Source: Erodium maritimum
Taxonomy: Eukaryota; Streptophyta; Magnoliopsida; Geraniales; Geraniaceae
Assembly (NCBI GenBank): GCA_963921825.1
Contig: OY997595.1
Coordinates: 14,625,228 to 14,689,227 of the forward strand
Direction of reading: 5' to 3'
DNA: 64,000 nucleotides
The position numbers and the translations under genes are program-made. The notes beneath the pieces are model-generated. The model worked only from the letters and a program-made list of their open reading frames with translations, did not search any database and was not told where the DNA came from. Within the stretch, counting starts at the first letter, position 1. The number at the start of each line of letters is the position of its first letter. Below are positions 33,220 through 44,162 of the stretch, one piece after another.

Positions 33220-34891
33220 TTTTTTAGTATACCGGACGCGATTTTTTTATTGATATGATAATAAAATAAGCATGCTGACCGTACACAGAAGAACAACAAC
33301 GAATAGGATGAGATGTAGTTTCGGTGACATCCGTAACACTGTATCTATAACTAAATACCCGATTAAATCAGGGAAATGTTAAGGGGTGAGTCCTTATTCC
33401 AACCGTGCATAGTGTTGTGGTTCCATAAGGTTTTTACCGTCTCGACTTGATCCATACCGCTATCTTGTATCGATCGATCAAGGAACATGTCAGGAAAAGG
33501 AGGAGGCTGGGAATCAGAAGGTATTCTGATCCCTAGAGGCTTGAATCAGCCAAGTAAGGGTTGCTTACATTCAGCTCTGGTGGGCGTCTGTAGTGGTCCG
33601 CAACCAGGGCAAGCGGGGAGAATCCTAAAAACTCGGTCGACATATCCTGGGTCATACCCCCTCTAGGATAGGTGCGGAGGTGGACTTGCTCCCGGTGGGG
33701 GCGTTAGCGAGGTTGGCTGTATCTGAGAAGGCAGGATCGGTAGTAACGATCTAGGATGAGCAGCTAGTGGACCGCATTGGGGTGGCTTAGAAGCTTCCGA
33801 GGATCTTTTACCATTAAGAGGGGATCCATGGTTAGGCAGGAGGTCCTATATTGCCTCCGCCTCTTCAAGCCCTAAATATCGATCCCCGTCGGGGATCAGT
33901 TGAAAGAAATGGACACAATGCACCCCGTTTCCGCTGATGGTGTTACGTTAAGGAAGAGATCTTGTATCGATGCTGGGTTTGAGGGGGACCAGTTAGTCAG
34001 GCATGTCCCTGGGTGTAAATTCAACCATTGGGTTGCCCACGGGCTGTTCGGTAGTACTTGTAGTGGATGACAGTATTGTTTGGACTTCTCTCGGGTCAGG
34101 TCCCCCATATCTCGAGGTGTGGGAAGATGACGCAACGGGGGCAGTAGGTGGTCGGGACCTCGCCCATTATCTTCAATTTTCATTGGAGGTGACCCTTGTA
34201 ATAGTCTCTCTGGCGACGTCAAGTTAATGGCAGCTTTCCCATGACATAAGGGATCCCATCTAAGGAAAGCTCGGGGTTGGCTCTCCGGTGTCGATATGGG
34301 GCGAGTTCGCTTTCGTATACCTAGATAAGCCATCCATGTGCATCTTGGGAAGCTGAGCATGCATCCCCAACCCAAACGGATGAGGGGGAGAGGAGACAGT
34401 CGTTGCAGGCTAGGCTCATTCAAAAGGGTTCTGGGCTCAGTGACCTCCCTAGTTGACGACGATGGTCGCAACTGACGGCTTAGGGATTCCGACAATCGAT
34501 TGTCCTACGATTCACGGTTAGGAAGTGGTGAGGCTTCGCTCTATTCGATCTGGACCGAGTTGGATGAGAAGGGTGTTTGGATGTCGCTTTTTCCTCCGAA
34601 ATCGTTTCGGATTTATAACCTCTAGTGTTGGTGCCGGAGGTATGGAGGGTGGCGATGAGACAGGGAAGTGGGTGGTTTCATGCCGAGTAGTCGCAATCAC
34701 TTGGGGACTTGTCACGGGGGCGGTTGTCTCTAGTAAAGAAATCGTCACAAGGGGTATGGTGGGGGGCATCGGTGGATTCGTGGTGAAGTGGTTGAGGCTG
34801 ACTTGAGGTTTTTGACTATGGTGGCAGCTCGTAGAGGCAAGACGGAGAAGAGGAGAAGAGAACCCTAGAGGAACAGAAGCCTCTTTTTTTT
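33220..34891 (-). mobile_element. Short non-LTR retroelement without reverse transcriptase
   Basis: Bounded by imperfect direct repeats TACCAAAAATTTACATTT (about 33202-33219) and TACCAAAAATTCACATTT (about 34892-34909), 17 of 18 matching, with a poly(A) tail on the minus strand next to the left copy. The tail is preceded by a 3' region (GTCACCGAAAC..ACATCTCAT, then AATAAAA) shared with the copies ending at about 58912 and 60382. The minus strand has two open segments, 34518-34769 and 33896-34495, separated by a frame break. They are Pro/Ser/Thr-rich and resemble the variable part of plant LINE ORF1. No endonuclease or RT is present. Confidence 0.65.
33896..34769 (-). pseudogene. ORF1-like frame of the short non-LTR element, broken
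   Basis: Two minus-strand frames (34518-34769, about 83 codons; 33896-34495, about 199 codons) probably form one former ORF. The first has a basic patch RFRRKKRHPN. No domain is recognisable, so the assignment rests on position within the element. Confidence 0.4.
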
Positions 34892-35054
34892 ATACCAAAA
34901 ATTCACATTTGATTTTCGTTTAAGCAAAACTGAAAAAATATGTTCTAAATTTGATGAGATTTGAAAATTTGTTGTAAAACAAGTTATTAAAACGGGATGA
35001 AAAACATAACCATTATCTGTTTGGAAAATATTCGAAGGTAAACTTTTTTGGCAT

Positions 35055-35235
35055 CTAGGCATGGTTGTAAAAATCACCGCCTTAAGCTAATTAGGTGCCA
35101 CCTAGGCTCCAAAATCACTCATGCCTCCTCGATTCAGGAAACTAGGTCGGCTCTAGTTGGTCATCCGACTAAACGACGATAAGGCGGTCTAAGGCAGAGC
35201 AAGGCGTCCCGAGGCGCCAAGATGGAACTAGGCGG
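35055..35235. repeat. CCTAGGCGG-type repeat
   Basis: GGTGCCACCTAGGC, AAGGCGGTCTAAGGC and ACTAGGCGGTGC occur within 180 bases, reminiscent of the block in CP31 intron 3. It looks like a degenerate fold-back element. Confidence 0.4.
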
Positions 35236-36680
35236 TGCAAAAACTCTGAAAAATCGACCACCATGAAGAGGATGACAACCTCAATTCCTTCAATTCTAGT
35301 TTGACAGAGAGAACCGTAAGTAAGATATGAATATTGTGATGTCGTGTATGTCATAAGATAAGAATTTATGACTGATGGGTAAAAATTGAATAACAAAAAG
35401 ATAAGGAGGATTAAAGCTGAAGCCACAACCAATTTATGATTAAAGCTATCCCACCACCTCCGGCTCCGTCGTCGATTTATCGTCGCCGCCAACGACCCTC
35501 CTGTTGCTCTCCAACCTGAAGCCACCACCAATTCCTCTACTAATAGCTTTTGCTCCGTCAATGTTGTCGCATCTGCTTCCCTCGCCACCTTCTCCACGAG
35601 TCTGTGGATTTGTTGAGGTCCCAAAGGGAAGTCATCAAAGTCGTCGCTTCCACCTCCTTCGTCGCATCCACCTCCTTCGTCGCCACCACAATCACCTCTT
35701 TCGACGCAACCAACGTCGCCGCCCTCTGATCATCCAATCTCATCAGAGGCCAAATCCATGGTCCGATATTGTGAGTGCGGCGCTCCTGATCACTCGGGGC
35801 TTCCGTGTAGGGCCGCCCCAACCATATCTATTGGATCAGGGTTCTAACATGGTGACAACCTCCCTTTCGTCCCTAAAGAAAAGGAGCCGGGATGCTCCTA
35901 TCCCGGTCAAGGAAACAGTTGCTCTAGAACAATTAGAGGTGAGGTTTGCCAAACAGCCTCGCCAGGGGTCAATGAGCGACCTATCAAGCAACGAGGTGTG
36001 TGTGGGGACGCACATCTCGCTTTTCCAAGGTCGGTATCCGACAACATGGTTCCCCATTTCCAAGTGTTCTCCCTAAATGCCCGTTATCCCATGAAACGCC
36101 CCCGATCTTTACCACAAGAATTTTTAGGTCGAGATTAAGAAATGTTCATCATCTACTAATATTGAAAAACCACTAGTTTGGATATCGGCTCCCAGTATTT
36201 GTCCCTTATAACCAGGTATTTCACAATAGGGATAATGTTCGATACCTACCAGTTTAGAATTTCGTCTCGCCCTTTTTATTTTTATCATTTTCATATTATA
36301 TAATGTTTGACTTCCATGGTTAATAAAAGTCTCATTGTGCTAGTAAAAACAGTTTTCAAAAGAAGAAGAAAATATGGAATATCAACATGTTTGTATGGAA
36401 TAATTTTTTTACTAAAGGCATTATACGTGTTGTATACCCGTTAATTAATATGGGGTTGGAATTACATCTACAATTTGAATTTCATTTTCCCAACATTTCA
36501 CATGAATTTGGTATTCATTCTAAATTCATTGGTTTGCGAGACATAATTGCACTACATATGAGAAATGACCAAATTGCCCTTGGGATGACCGACGGTTTGG
36601 TGGCTATAAATACTACCACCTCCATCACTTATCCTCACCACTTCCTCCAGAAGCTCTGAAAGAATTTATTCTCCACCGAA
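35236..36680. other. Intergenic; one long frame of doubtful meaning
   Basis: A + strand frame at 35504-36076 (190 codons) is Pro/Ser/His/Arg-rich early on and has no recognisable domain, while the minus strand is open over much of the same stretch. It may be a remnant of a LINE ORF1. A TATA box (CTATAAATAC, about 36604) lies 80 bases before the degenerate MYB-like frame that follows. Confidence 0.35.
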
Positions 36681-37078
36681 TTGCTGATGGACCGCCATCG
36701 TCGAACCTTTCCATGGTCACACAAAGAGAAAATGGTGTTGGTCCTTGTGTGGCTTGAACATGCTAGCCCGGGCCCAAACATCTGGTACTGGTCGGATGTA
36801 TACAACAACTACGTCCAATCGGCCCTGATGCTTCCCTGGTCCAAACCGAGAAGTAGTGCAAGGACCACTGGCAAAGGACGTCGAACAAGGTACTTCGTTT
36901 CAATTTAATCTACCGTGAAATTTTTTATGCTCGCCTGCCGGGACAAACGAATGATCAACTAAGAGCCTTGGGTGCGGCCATGTATCTAGAGCGACATCGT
37001 CAAACTTTCATCAAGTTCGCGATCTGGAATCTCCTTAATGACCAACCGAAGTGGCTAAAATACGTTCACGAAATATAA
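36681..37078 (+). pseudogene. Degenerate MYB/trihelix-like transposon ORF1 of a second lineage
   Basis: The first frame (36681-36908) has a SANT-like start, KEKMVLVLVWLEHA..WYWSDVYNNYVQ. Shifting frame near 36830 gives QTEK-stop-CKDHWQRT, the third-helix pattern of MYB/trihelix proteins. From about 36915 another frame reads LGAAMYLERHRQTFIKFAIW then NLLNDQPKW, the F-x-F-x-x-W..L..PKW pattern of the plant transposon family often auto-named GST-T3-like. It differs strongly from the genes at 10818 and 13082. One frameshift and one stop show it is dead. Confidence 0.6.
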
Positions 37079-38279
37079 ATTGTTGTTATGCTATGTTTAG
37101 CTCTTGCTTCAGGGATAATAAATTGTGGTTAACATATATGTTTAGTTTAAGCTTTGATAATATTAACCTTGTAATATTAATGTGTTTATTTAAATAAAAA
37201 TGTTATATTTAATATTGATTCATTCGAGCAGTCAGTAACGAACAATTAACAGAAAAAACACTTTTAAAAGTTACTAATTGTTCGTGATGGCTGATGGATG
37301 AGAAAGGGCTGGAATATTATGTTTTAAATCAAACAGTCAACACGAACAATCAGCACGAATAGACTGCCATTGAAGATGCTTTTAGTAAGCTTTTTTTCTT
37401 CAATCTGTCTTAAAAAGCCCATTCTGTATCGAACGTGGATTTCTTCCCCGGTACAAGGATTGTTACTCGGTGAATATTTGGTGATCGTTATTATTCGTGT
37501 GAAATCTGCAAAACTTGTCTGTGGCCACCATGTTGTCAGGAAGACTGGAACCATTGAGTGATGTATCATTCTGGTCTGATAAATCATATTGTTGGTATAA
37601 TAACTCACAAACCTGTGTGTAACCTGATTGTCTAAAAATGGAACTAACATTCTAGTATAGCATGAATCAGATGCCTAGCAATCAGCTATTACCATAAACC
37701 TGATAGAAATTGCTCACTTGGTTCAGTCATTCATGTGTTCTGGCACACAATATAGAGGCATGAATCTTGACATAGAGACGAGGGAAACAAGGCACATTAA
37801 TTAGGTACTCGTCGACAGACACAGTATCAGAGTAATGCACACTTTGGTGATCATATTTAACTTTGCGCAATCTCAATCTAAGCTTAGTTCACTCAGAATT
37901 GGAACTTTTCAACCAGCACATCATCCTGCCAGCAATAAGCATATCGGCGATGACAAAAGTTCTATCTAAACTACCATTCAAGAAACAAGTTCCTTGAAAC
38001 TGTTGACTAAATTGTCTCCACACATAAGTTTCTGATTTCCCATATATATGTCAACCAAAAACAGTGCGAGAGGAGATCCAAGGAGAAAGAAATACATCAA
38101 GCACACAGTTAGAATCGACACGAGGGCTTAACTCATAAAAAGCTAATATGAATCTTTAGTTACTTGGAGTGTTTCACACACATCAAAGAAGCACATAACT
38201 ACCAAATAGAACAACTAATTGTATATGATTTTAACACCAAATGTCTTTGCTAACCCATGTGATGAAGTTCCAGATCACC
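37079..38279. other. Intergenic, 3' side of MHF2
   Basis: AT-rich; TIR-like CCATTGAAGATGCTTTTAG at about 37368-37386 could be the right end of the element holding the MYB-like relic. No left partner was found. No gene seen. Confidence 0.35.
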
Positions 38280-39402
38280 TTAAAAATCCAAAAGTAACTG
38301 CGGAAGAATCCTCTCCAGATGAGTTGCTTCAATTTTACTAACTTGCTCTACTTCAGCAATTGTAGCAGCTCGCTGAATGGCCTCTGCATCAGTAAAATAT
38401 GTTTTTTTAAAAAGAACTATAGCACAGAAATGTACAGCTGACAACAATTTCACCTTCACAATAAAAGAAACGGAATTCACCTGTGATAAAGATTCGAAGA
38501 AGCTCAGAACTCAACTTCAGAGCATTTGCATTAGCTACACCAGTCAATTATTCAAAGAGACGTCAATAATCAAAATGATGCATGCAATCTGCCAATAATG
38601 ATCAAGCACACAAGAGCACAAACACCAAACAATCCACAAATTTAATCAAACAGAGAGAAAACCTCGAAATAAATTAGTTAAAGCAACGAATTAAGATACC
38701 AGAAGTGAGTCGAGTCTTCTTGGATGTTCCGGCAGCTGCCTGCACCACAGATTAGGGTTGATTTCAGACCAAATACACAAACATGCATACAGTCAAGAAC
38801 AAGTGTTGCTTGCAGAAAATACATCTAATTAACAGAAGAAATCCACCAAACCAATCAAATTCCTACAACCTGAAGATGTAATTGTATCAATCATCATCAT
38901 CACCCAGTCAGCCCCTAGAGTTTATGTTTCTATTTTCACAATCAATTAATAACTCCATTGAAGAGAAATTCCAAAATTGGTGACACATAGCACCAATTTA
39001 TAACAGAAGAATCTAATACGAGCCAAAAACAGCCGGGGATTATGAAAAATCGGTGAATCTATCGATGGATAAAAGTTGGAAAAGACGAAAATTGGGAATT
39101 CTGGAGTAGCTACCTCCAAGTCCATACCATCGGTGCCTTCATTTCTCTGACGCTCTGCAAATCAGAAACCGAATAGAAAAATTCTGAGAGAAAGCGAACA
39201 GAAACGGAGGTGAGGAATGGAAGCGGGAGTCAGTTTCGTACCTAGAGCCCTCTTGGTCCATACGCGCTTGAAAATGGCAAGAATCAGATCCTGGCACAAA
39301 CGGAAGCACCTGCTCGGGTCATTTACGTGAATAATTAACAGAGTATTGAGAAGCAGAAAGGAGAATTAGGGCTTTTACAGGGTCGAATGTGTTGTCCTCC
39401 AT
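38280..39402 (-). CDS. MHF2: MHF2 / CENP-X histone-fold protein, 103 aa, six exons
   Basis: Minus-strand exons 39379-39402, 39242-39290, 39114-39154, 38700-38739, 38481-38534 and 38280-38383 sum to 312 bases in phase. The first exon codes only MEDNTFDP, so it is easily missed. The product continues DLILAIFKRVW, then RLTSANANALKLSSELLRIF, and ends VSKIEATHLERILPQLLLDF, the conserved end of the CENP-X/MHF2 (Stra13) histone fold. The partner is MHF1/CENP-S; the heterotetramer binds branched DNA, works with FANCM in fork repair and limits meiotic crossovers in plants, and belongs to the CENP-T-W-S-X set in animals. Length fits the family and all splice sites are GT/AG. The tRNA-Thr gene starts 142 bases upstream on the opposite strand. 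Confidence 0.92.
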
Positions 39403-39544
39403 TGATGACGGTCTGCGACAGCTTCGATTCTTCTCAGAGTCGCGACTGTTTCTGGCTCTGATGTTTTGATTTGGTACTGCCGCGCGTTTTATCTTCTACA
39501 GTACATTTTGAATTTAGATACTTAGCCGATTAACAGATTGTACA

Positions 39545-39616
39545 GCCCCTATAGCTCAGTGGTAGAGCGCCAGTCTTGTAAACTGGAGGTCTGTAGTTCG
39601 ATCCTGCATGGGGGCA
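39545..39616 (+). tRNA. trnT-UGU: tRNA-Thr, anticodon UGU
   Basis: 72 bases. The 7-bp acceptor stem pairs GCCCCTA with TGGGGGC (one G-T). The D arm has TAGCTCAGTGGTAGAG. The anticodon stem CCAGT/ACTGG encloses CTTGTAA with anticodon TGT. The T arm has GTTCGATC. Discriminator base A, no encoded CCA. A- and B-box promoter sequences are internal and look normal, so a functional nuclear gene is likely. Confidence 0.93.
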
Positions 39617-41743
39617 CAGAATATCTCTACATTTTGTTTTAAATTAATCAAGGTTTTTTGAATAGTTTATTAGGCATGAACTTAAACTAATTTAGTTGTT
39701 TAGTAAATGGGCCTTGGGCTCAAAAAGCAGAATGTTGAGCTACACTGTTACGCAAGAGAATGAGATGGCCTTTTTAGTGTCATACACATGTCTTTCTCTT
39801 GATCATGAAGATGCTACTCTGTCTTAGACACATGAAATTTCTGACATTGATTGACGCTCAAGACCGCGTTCGTGTACTAATGTGTTTGGACTATTTTTTC
39901 TAAATCCTACTCCATAGAATTATTTGATGTGTTAGTGAGAGGTTCAAATTTGTGAATACGTGTTTTAATATATTATCTTACATGTTTGTACAAAAATGTT
40001 TGAGTGATCAAAACTTAACTTTCTCGTAAAAGACTTTGAATTCAATTATGAAATTACATTAATTACATGTGAGCTATGCACTTGTTGGGTATTAGGTTGT
40101 ATCGAAGATATTTTTTCTTAAAGGAATACGAATTGATATATTAAACGAGAGAAAAAACATTACTCAATTTAAAGTGGATATCGTAACATAATAGCAAGTA
40201 AAATACATAACCGAACAAAGGCCCTAACATCATGGAGTGATAGTGGAAATATAAAATTACTCAAGAAACCGACATACTCTCTATATATGCGTTTAGTAAC
40301 TAATGACGTGGTAGTGTCTGATGACACCAATACAGGAGAGCCAAACTGAGAGTTAGAACATAGCCGACCCATTGTCGGAGAGGTGCTATGGTGGACTATG
40401 AACTCTTCTGAGGTACCAACGTGCGTTATCCTTCCGGAAATGATATAGCAGGGCCCCTAGAACGCAAGAGTACTAGCATCCGAGATGGTAGGAGAGTATC
40501 ATGCCAGGACTTGGTGGAACCACTACCACCTTACGTCACTAGGGCGATGTTGCTGGCCAACCCCCTAGTGGACCACGAACTCCTCATTGATGGAGGCGAG
40601 GGTGTTTGACGCCCCCACCGCTATTCGATACGCCCCCTCGGAACGTACAAAACCCACTGGCTCTAAGACCTGATCCTCTTGTGCTGGCCTAGCTTTTGGG
40701 CCTGGTGGACCTCCAAAAATCTCATGTCCATAATTAGATGAGACCCCAAAACTCTTTGGGCTACAAATAGGTGGGTCTGCCCGACCCTGGCTAAAACTAA
40801 GAGAGCCGCCCATGTCTTAGCCTTGTTCGCCCCGAGACCCGACCCACATTGTTGAAGCCCTAATTCTTGTAGTTGGCACCATAGATTGTCATGTATTCCT
40901 TCTCATTTGAATGTAATATATATCGATGTTTCCTTTAAAAACATATGTATTACCTTACCTCTCAAATCTAAATTGTATTTTTACTAAAAATAAGCTAGTT
41001 TAAGGTCTATTAAAAACTATCTCAAAATGTATGTAATTTTTTTTATCATTTATGTATATATAGTGTACCATATAAACAAATGAGTATCACAGTATCACTC
41101 CACAATGCATTCATGTCATTTTATACTCTTATAAACTTTTCAACTCCTTTAAAAGTATCACATTTTTTCAAGGAAACAGGGAGGAAAATCATAAAAATGT
41201 ATATACACACACATTACAAGGAACTCAAACAAATGAAAAATATATAAGATAAGATCAAATATAAAATCAATTGATATTTAGATCTTATTTTGTTTGTTTT
41301 GAAACATGATAGTTTTGTTTAACAAAAAACTAGAGAATACACATTTGGCCTACAATGAAGGAGTTGGAATGATATTAAATTGTTAGGGAAGTGACAAAAG
41401 AGACACGTGGGGTAGTCTCACATTTTGAGGGTAATGTCCACAACAAACCAACATGCTCCTCTTATTATTTCCATTGTTATAAAGCATTGGACCAAATATA
41501 ATGCCTTGTATACTCAAATACTTGGTGGTGGCCTTCACTTCTCTTTCATTCATTCATGGGTTTCTCTTCCCTCACACATCAATATGTATTCATTCTTTTA
41601 TTCCTTTTTCTGTCCATATCCTCCTATATTGTCACTATTCATCACCATTTCACAACCCTACATCAAATACATGTATTTTTGTCGGTTTATACCCTGTACA
41701 AGTTGTCGAGTTTTGATTCTAAGCTTTAATCTGTATCGAATGA
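39617..41743. other. Intergenic, no gene seen
   Basis: AT-rich apart from a more GC-rich stretch at about 40380-40860 with short frames on both strands, probably old retroelement DNA. No domain or terminal structure recognised. Confidence 0.4.
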
Positions 41744-41753
41744 TTTGTTAAAA

Positions 41754-43247
41754 GGGAAAATATCAGTTTAATACCCTTAACTATACACTTTTAACACATA
41801 AGGTACCTTAACTAAAAAATGTAATAAAAAGATACCCTAAACATCACAAAATAACACGTTACTACTTTCCGTCCAATTTTGGACTGAAAACGGTCATATG
41901 ACCATGTATTTTACAAAAATACCTAAAATACCCTTGAACACATTTTTAACCCTAATTCTATTCATCTCATCTTTTATTTCACTTTCTCTCCCTCTCTCTA
42001 CAACTTCTCTCACTCTTTGCAAATCATCTCATCTCTGCATCTCTCTATAACTCATGAATCAAGGCTTCATCTCCATTGGAGGAGCTCAATCTCTACCGGC
42101 TCCCGAGAATTCGAGTGCGTCTCCTCCTTGGGACTGGTGGTCAATTTTTCCAATGAATGGGTCTCCTCCGTGGGATTGGGTTGTTTCTGTATTTTTTTTT
42201 TGTGGGTTCCTTTTGTAACTTCTCCATATCAGTAATTATTTTTTGTTTTTTCATTCTTCATCCTTCACATAATTAGGATCTGGCTTCCAAATAACTAGAA
42301 GCTGATTTTTTTTGTAAACATGTGTCTTGAATTGTTGAAGATGTCCAATTTGTTGTAAGTTTTGAAACAATTCAATATATGTGAAGATATGTGCTTGATT
42401 TGTAAATATGTGTAAGTTTTGTTTGATTTAAGATAAGTTTTGAAATTGCAAATAATTTGTAGATCTGAATTTTATTTTTTGAAAAATAAAAAATGTAATT
42501 AATGAAAAATTAAATAAAATTGACTTTTTAAAATAAAAACTGACTTTATAAAATAGAAACTGATTTTCTTAAATAAAAACTTATTTCTTTTAATAAAACT
42601 GATTTTCTAACAACTGATTTTCGAAATATAAAAACTGATTTTCCGAAATAAAAACTGTTTTTAAAAATAAAATTGATTTTCTAAATAATAAAACTGAAGT
42701 ATTAAAATAAAATTTGTATTTTAAAAAAATAAAATGAATTTTTAAAATTTAAAAAAAAAATTTAAAAAGGAAATAAATAAACTGATTTCATGAGAATAAA
42801 TCTGATTTTTTGAAAGTAAAAATTGATTTTCTAGAAATAAAAATTAATATTTTAAAAATAAAACTGATTTTTTAAAAAATAAAAATGATTGTTAAAACCA
42901 TCTGATTTTTCAAAAGCAAAATTTGATTTTTTTCAAAATAAAAAAAATTATTTTCAAAAAATTAAAACTGATTTTTAAATACATATATGAGTTTTTAAAA
43001 CAATTTTTTGATTTATATAAAATAAATAAATAAAAAAGAATTTTAGAAAACAAATGGCATCAGTTTGAAAATTGGATAGTAAATGAAGGGTATTTTGATC
43101 TTTTTACGTTTTTTGGATGGAAATTTAACATCCAAAACTGAACTGATATTTTGTCGTAAGTTAAAGTACCTTGTAATACATAAAATTAGTTAAAGTACCT
43201 AAAGTGATAAAAACGTCTACTTAAGAGTACCAATATGATATTTTCCC
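41754..43247. mobile_element. Mutator-like non-autonomous element
   Basis: A perfect 10-bp direct repeat TTTGTTAAAA lies at 41744-41753 and 43248-43257. Inside it the ends are GGGAAAATATCA and TGATATTTTCCC, and imperfect inverted similarity extends for about 130 bases on each side (for example AAGGTACCTTAACT on the left and AGTTAAAGTACCTT on the right). A 9-10-bp duplication with long inverted ends is characteristic of MULEs. No transposase frame; the centre is a degenerate AT-rich array. Confidence 0.8.
42505..43010. repeat. Degenerate array of AATAAAAACTGATTTTC units
   Basis: About 20 imperfect units of 16-22 bases built from (A)AATAAAAACTGATTTT, each slightly different, filling the centre of the MULE. 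Single units are close to palindromic (AAAAT...ATTTT). Confidence 0.75.
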
Positions 43248-43257
43248 TTTGTTAAAA

Positions 43258-44162
43258 TTACGATGTGAATGTTGTACAAGATAGCGTCTCTCTCTCGAAG
43301 AAATTGACTAGACTTGGTCATGGACACAACAATAAGGGTTGTTGCAATATGATAGTGTAATTAGAGGCTAACTATGACTTGTCGAGGAGCGTTCATAGAA
43401 GTAGTACAAAACAAAATACAAGTATTGCCCTTTTGTCTCCCAATGTTTTGAGTAAGAAATACACGTTTGGTATGAGTTGTCTCTTTGTTATTGCATTTCA
43501 CATTGTTTTCTTTTCATATTTTAGACAAAATGCCGAAAGTGCTTCTACTGGAAATCATACAGCCACGTGTACCCAAATGGCACACCCTGTCCGAAGCCAT
43601 TTTAATAATACCACGCACCTTTTCTTCTTCCCTCCCTTAGCTTTACAATATTTGCACATTCTAACGCAAAGTAGAGAATGAATCGTAAGTATGAGGACGA
43701 AAGTAGAAAAAGAAAAAAAGTGAGAGACCCAGAAGTGCAAATAAAGAAACACGAGGGTGACACGAAAACTGGACCACGGTCTCGGTCTCGGTCTGAGAGA
43801 AGAGAAAGAGGCACTGCGTGTGACTCTATCATTGCCCTATAAAAACGTATGGCCAGGACAGATACCCAGAAATTAATCAAATTGAATAATTTAAAAATAA
43901 TTAAATTGCTGTAAAATCATTCTCAGTCCTTCTTCTTCTTCTTCTTCCCCAAGAGAGAGAGAGAGAGAGAGACCTGACTCATTGAGCAGACAGTGAATTA
44001 GCAACTTTCATGAACTCGAATTGGGAAATGAGAAGGGAATGCCGAATTTCTTCTGATTCACGCTTATAGACATCAGTAGAAGAGAGAGAGAGAGAGAGAG
44101 ACAGAGATATATATAAATTTGGGTTAATTTTTGGTATCGTTGAGAGAGAGAGAGAGACGAAG
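43258..44162. promoter_or_regulatory. 5' region of the ABHD17-like gene with GA microsatellites
   Basis: Contains CTTCTTCTTCTTCTTC (about 43931) and three GA runs (about 43955-43975, 44079-44101, 44140-44155), the last ending within 10 bases of the start codon. CT/GA-rich leaders are common in plant 5' UTRs. A TATA-like TATAAAAA occurs at about 43839. Confidence 0.45.

Noticed and set aside
35504..36076. 190-codon + strand frame
   Set aside because: No domain, His/Arg/Pro-biased by underlying CTCCTTCGTCG-type repeats, and the opposite strand is open as well; kept only as a note in the intergenic entry.
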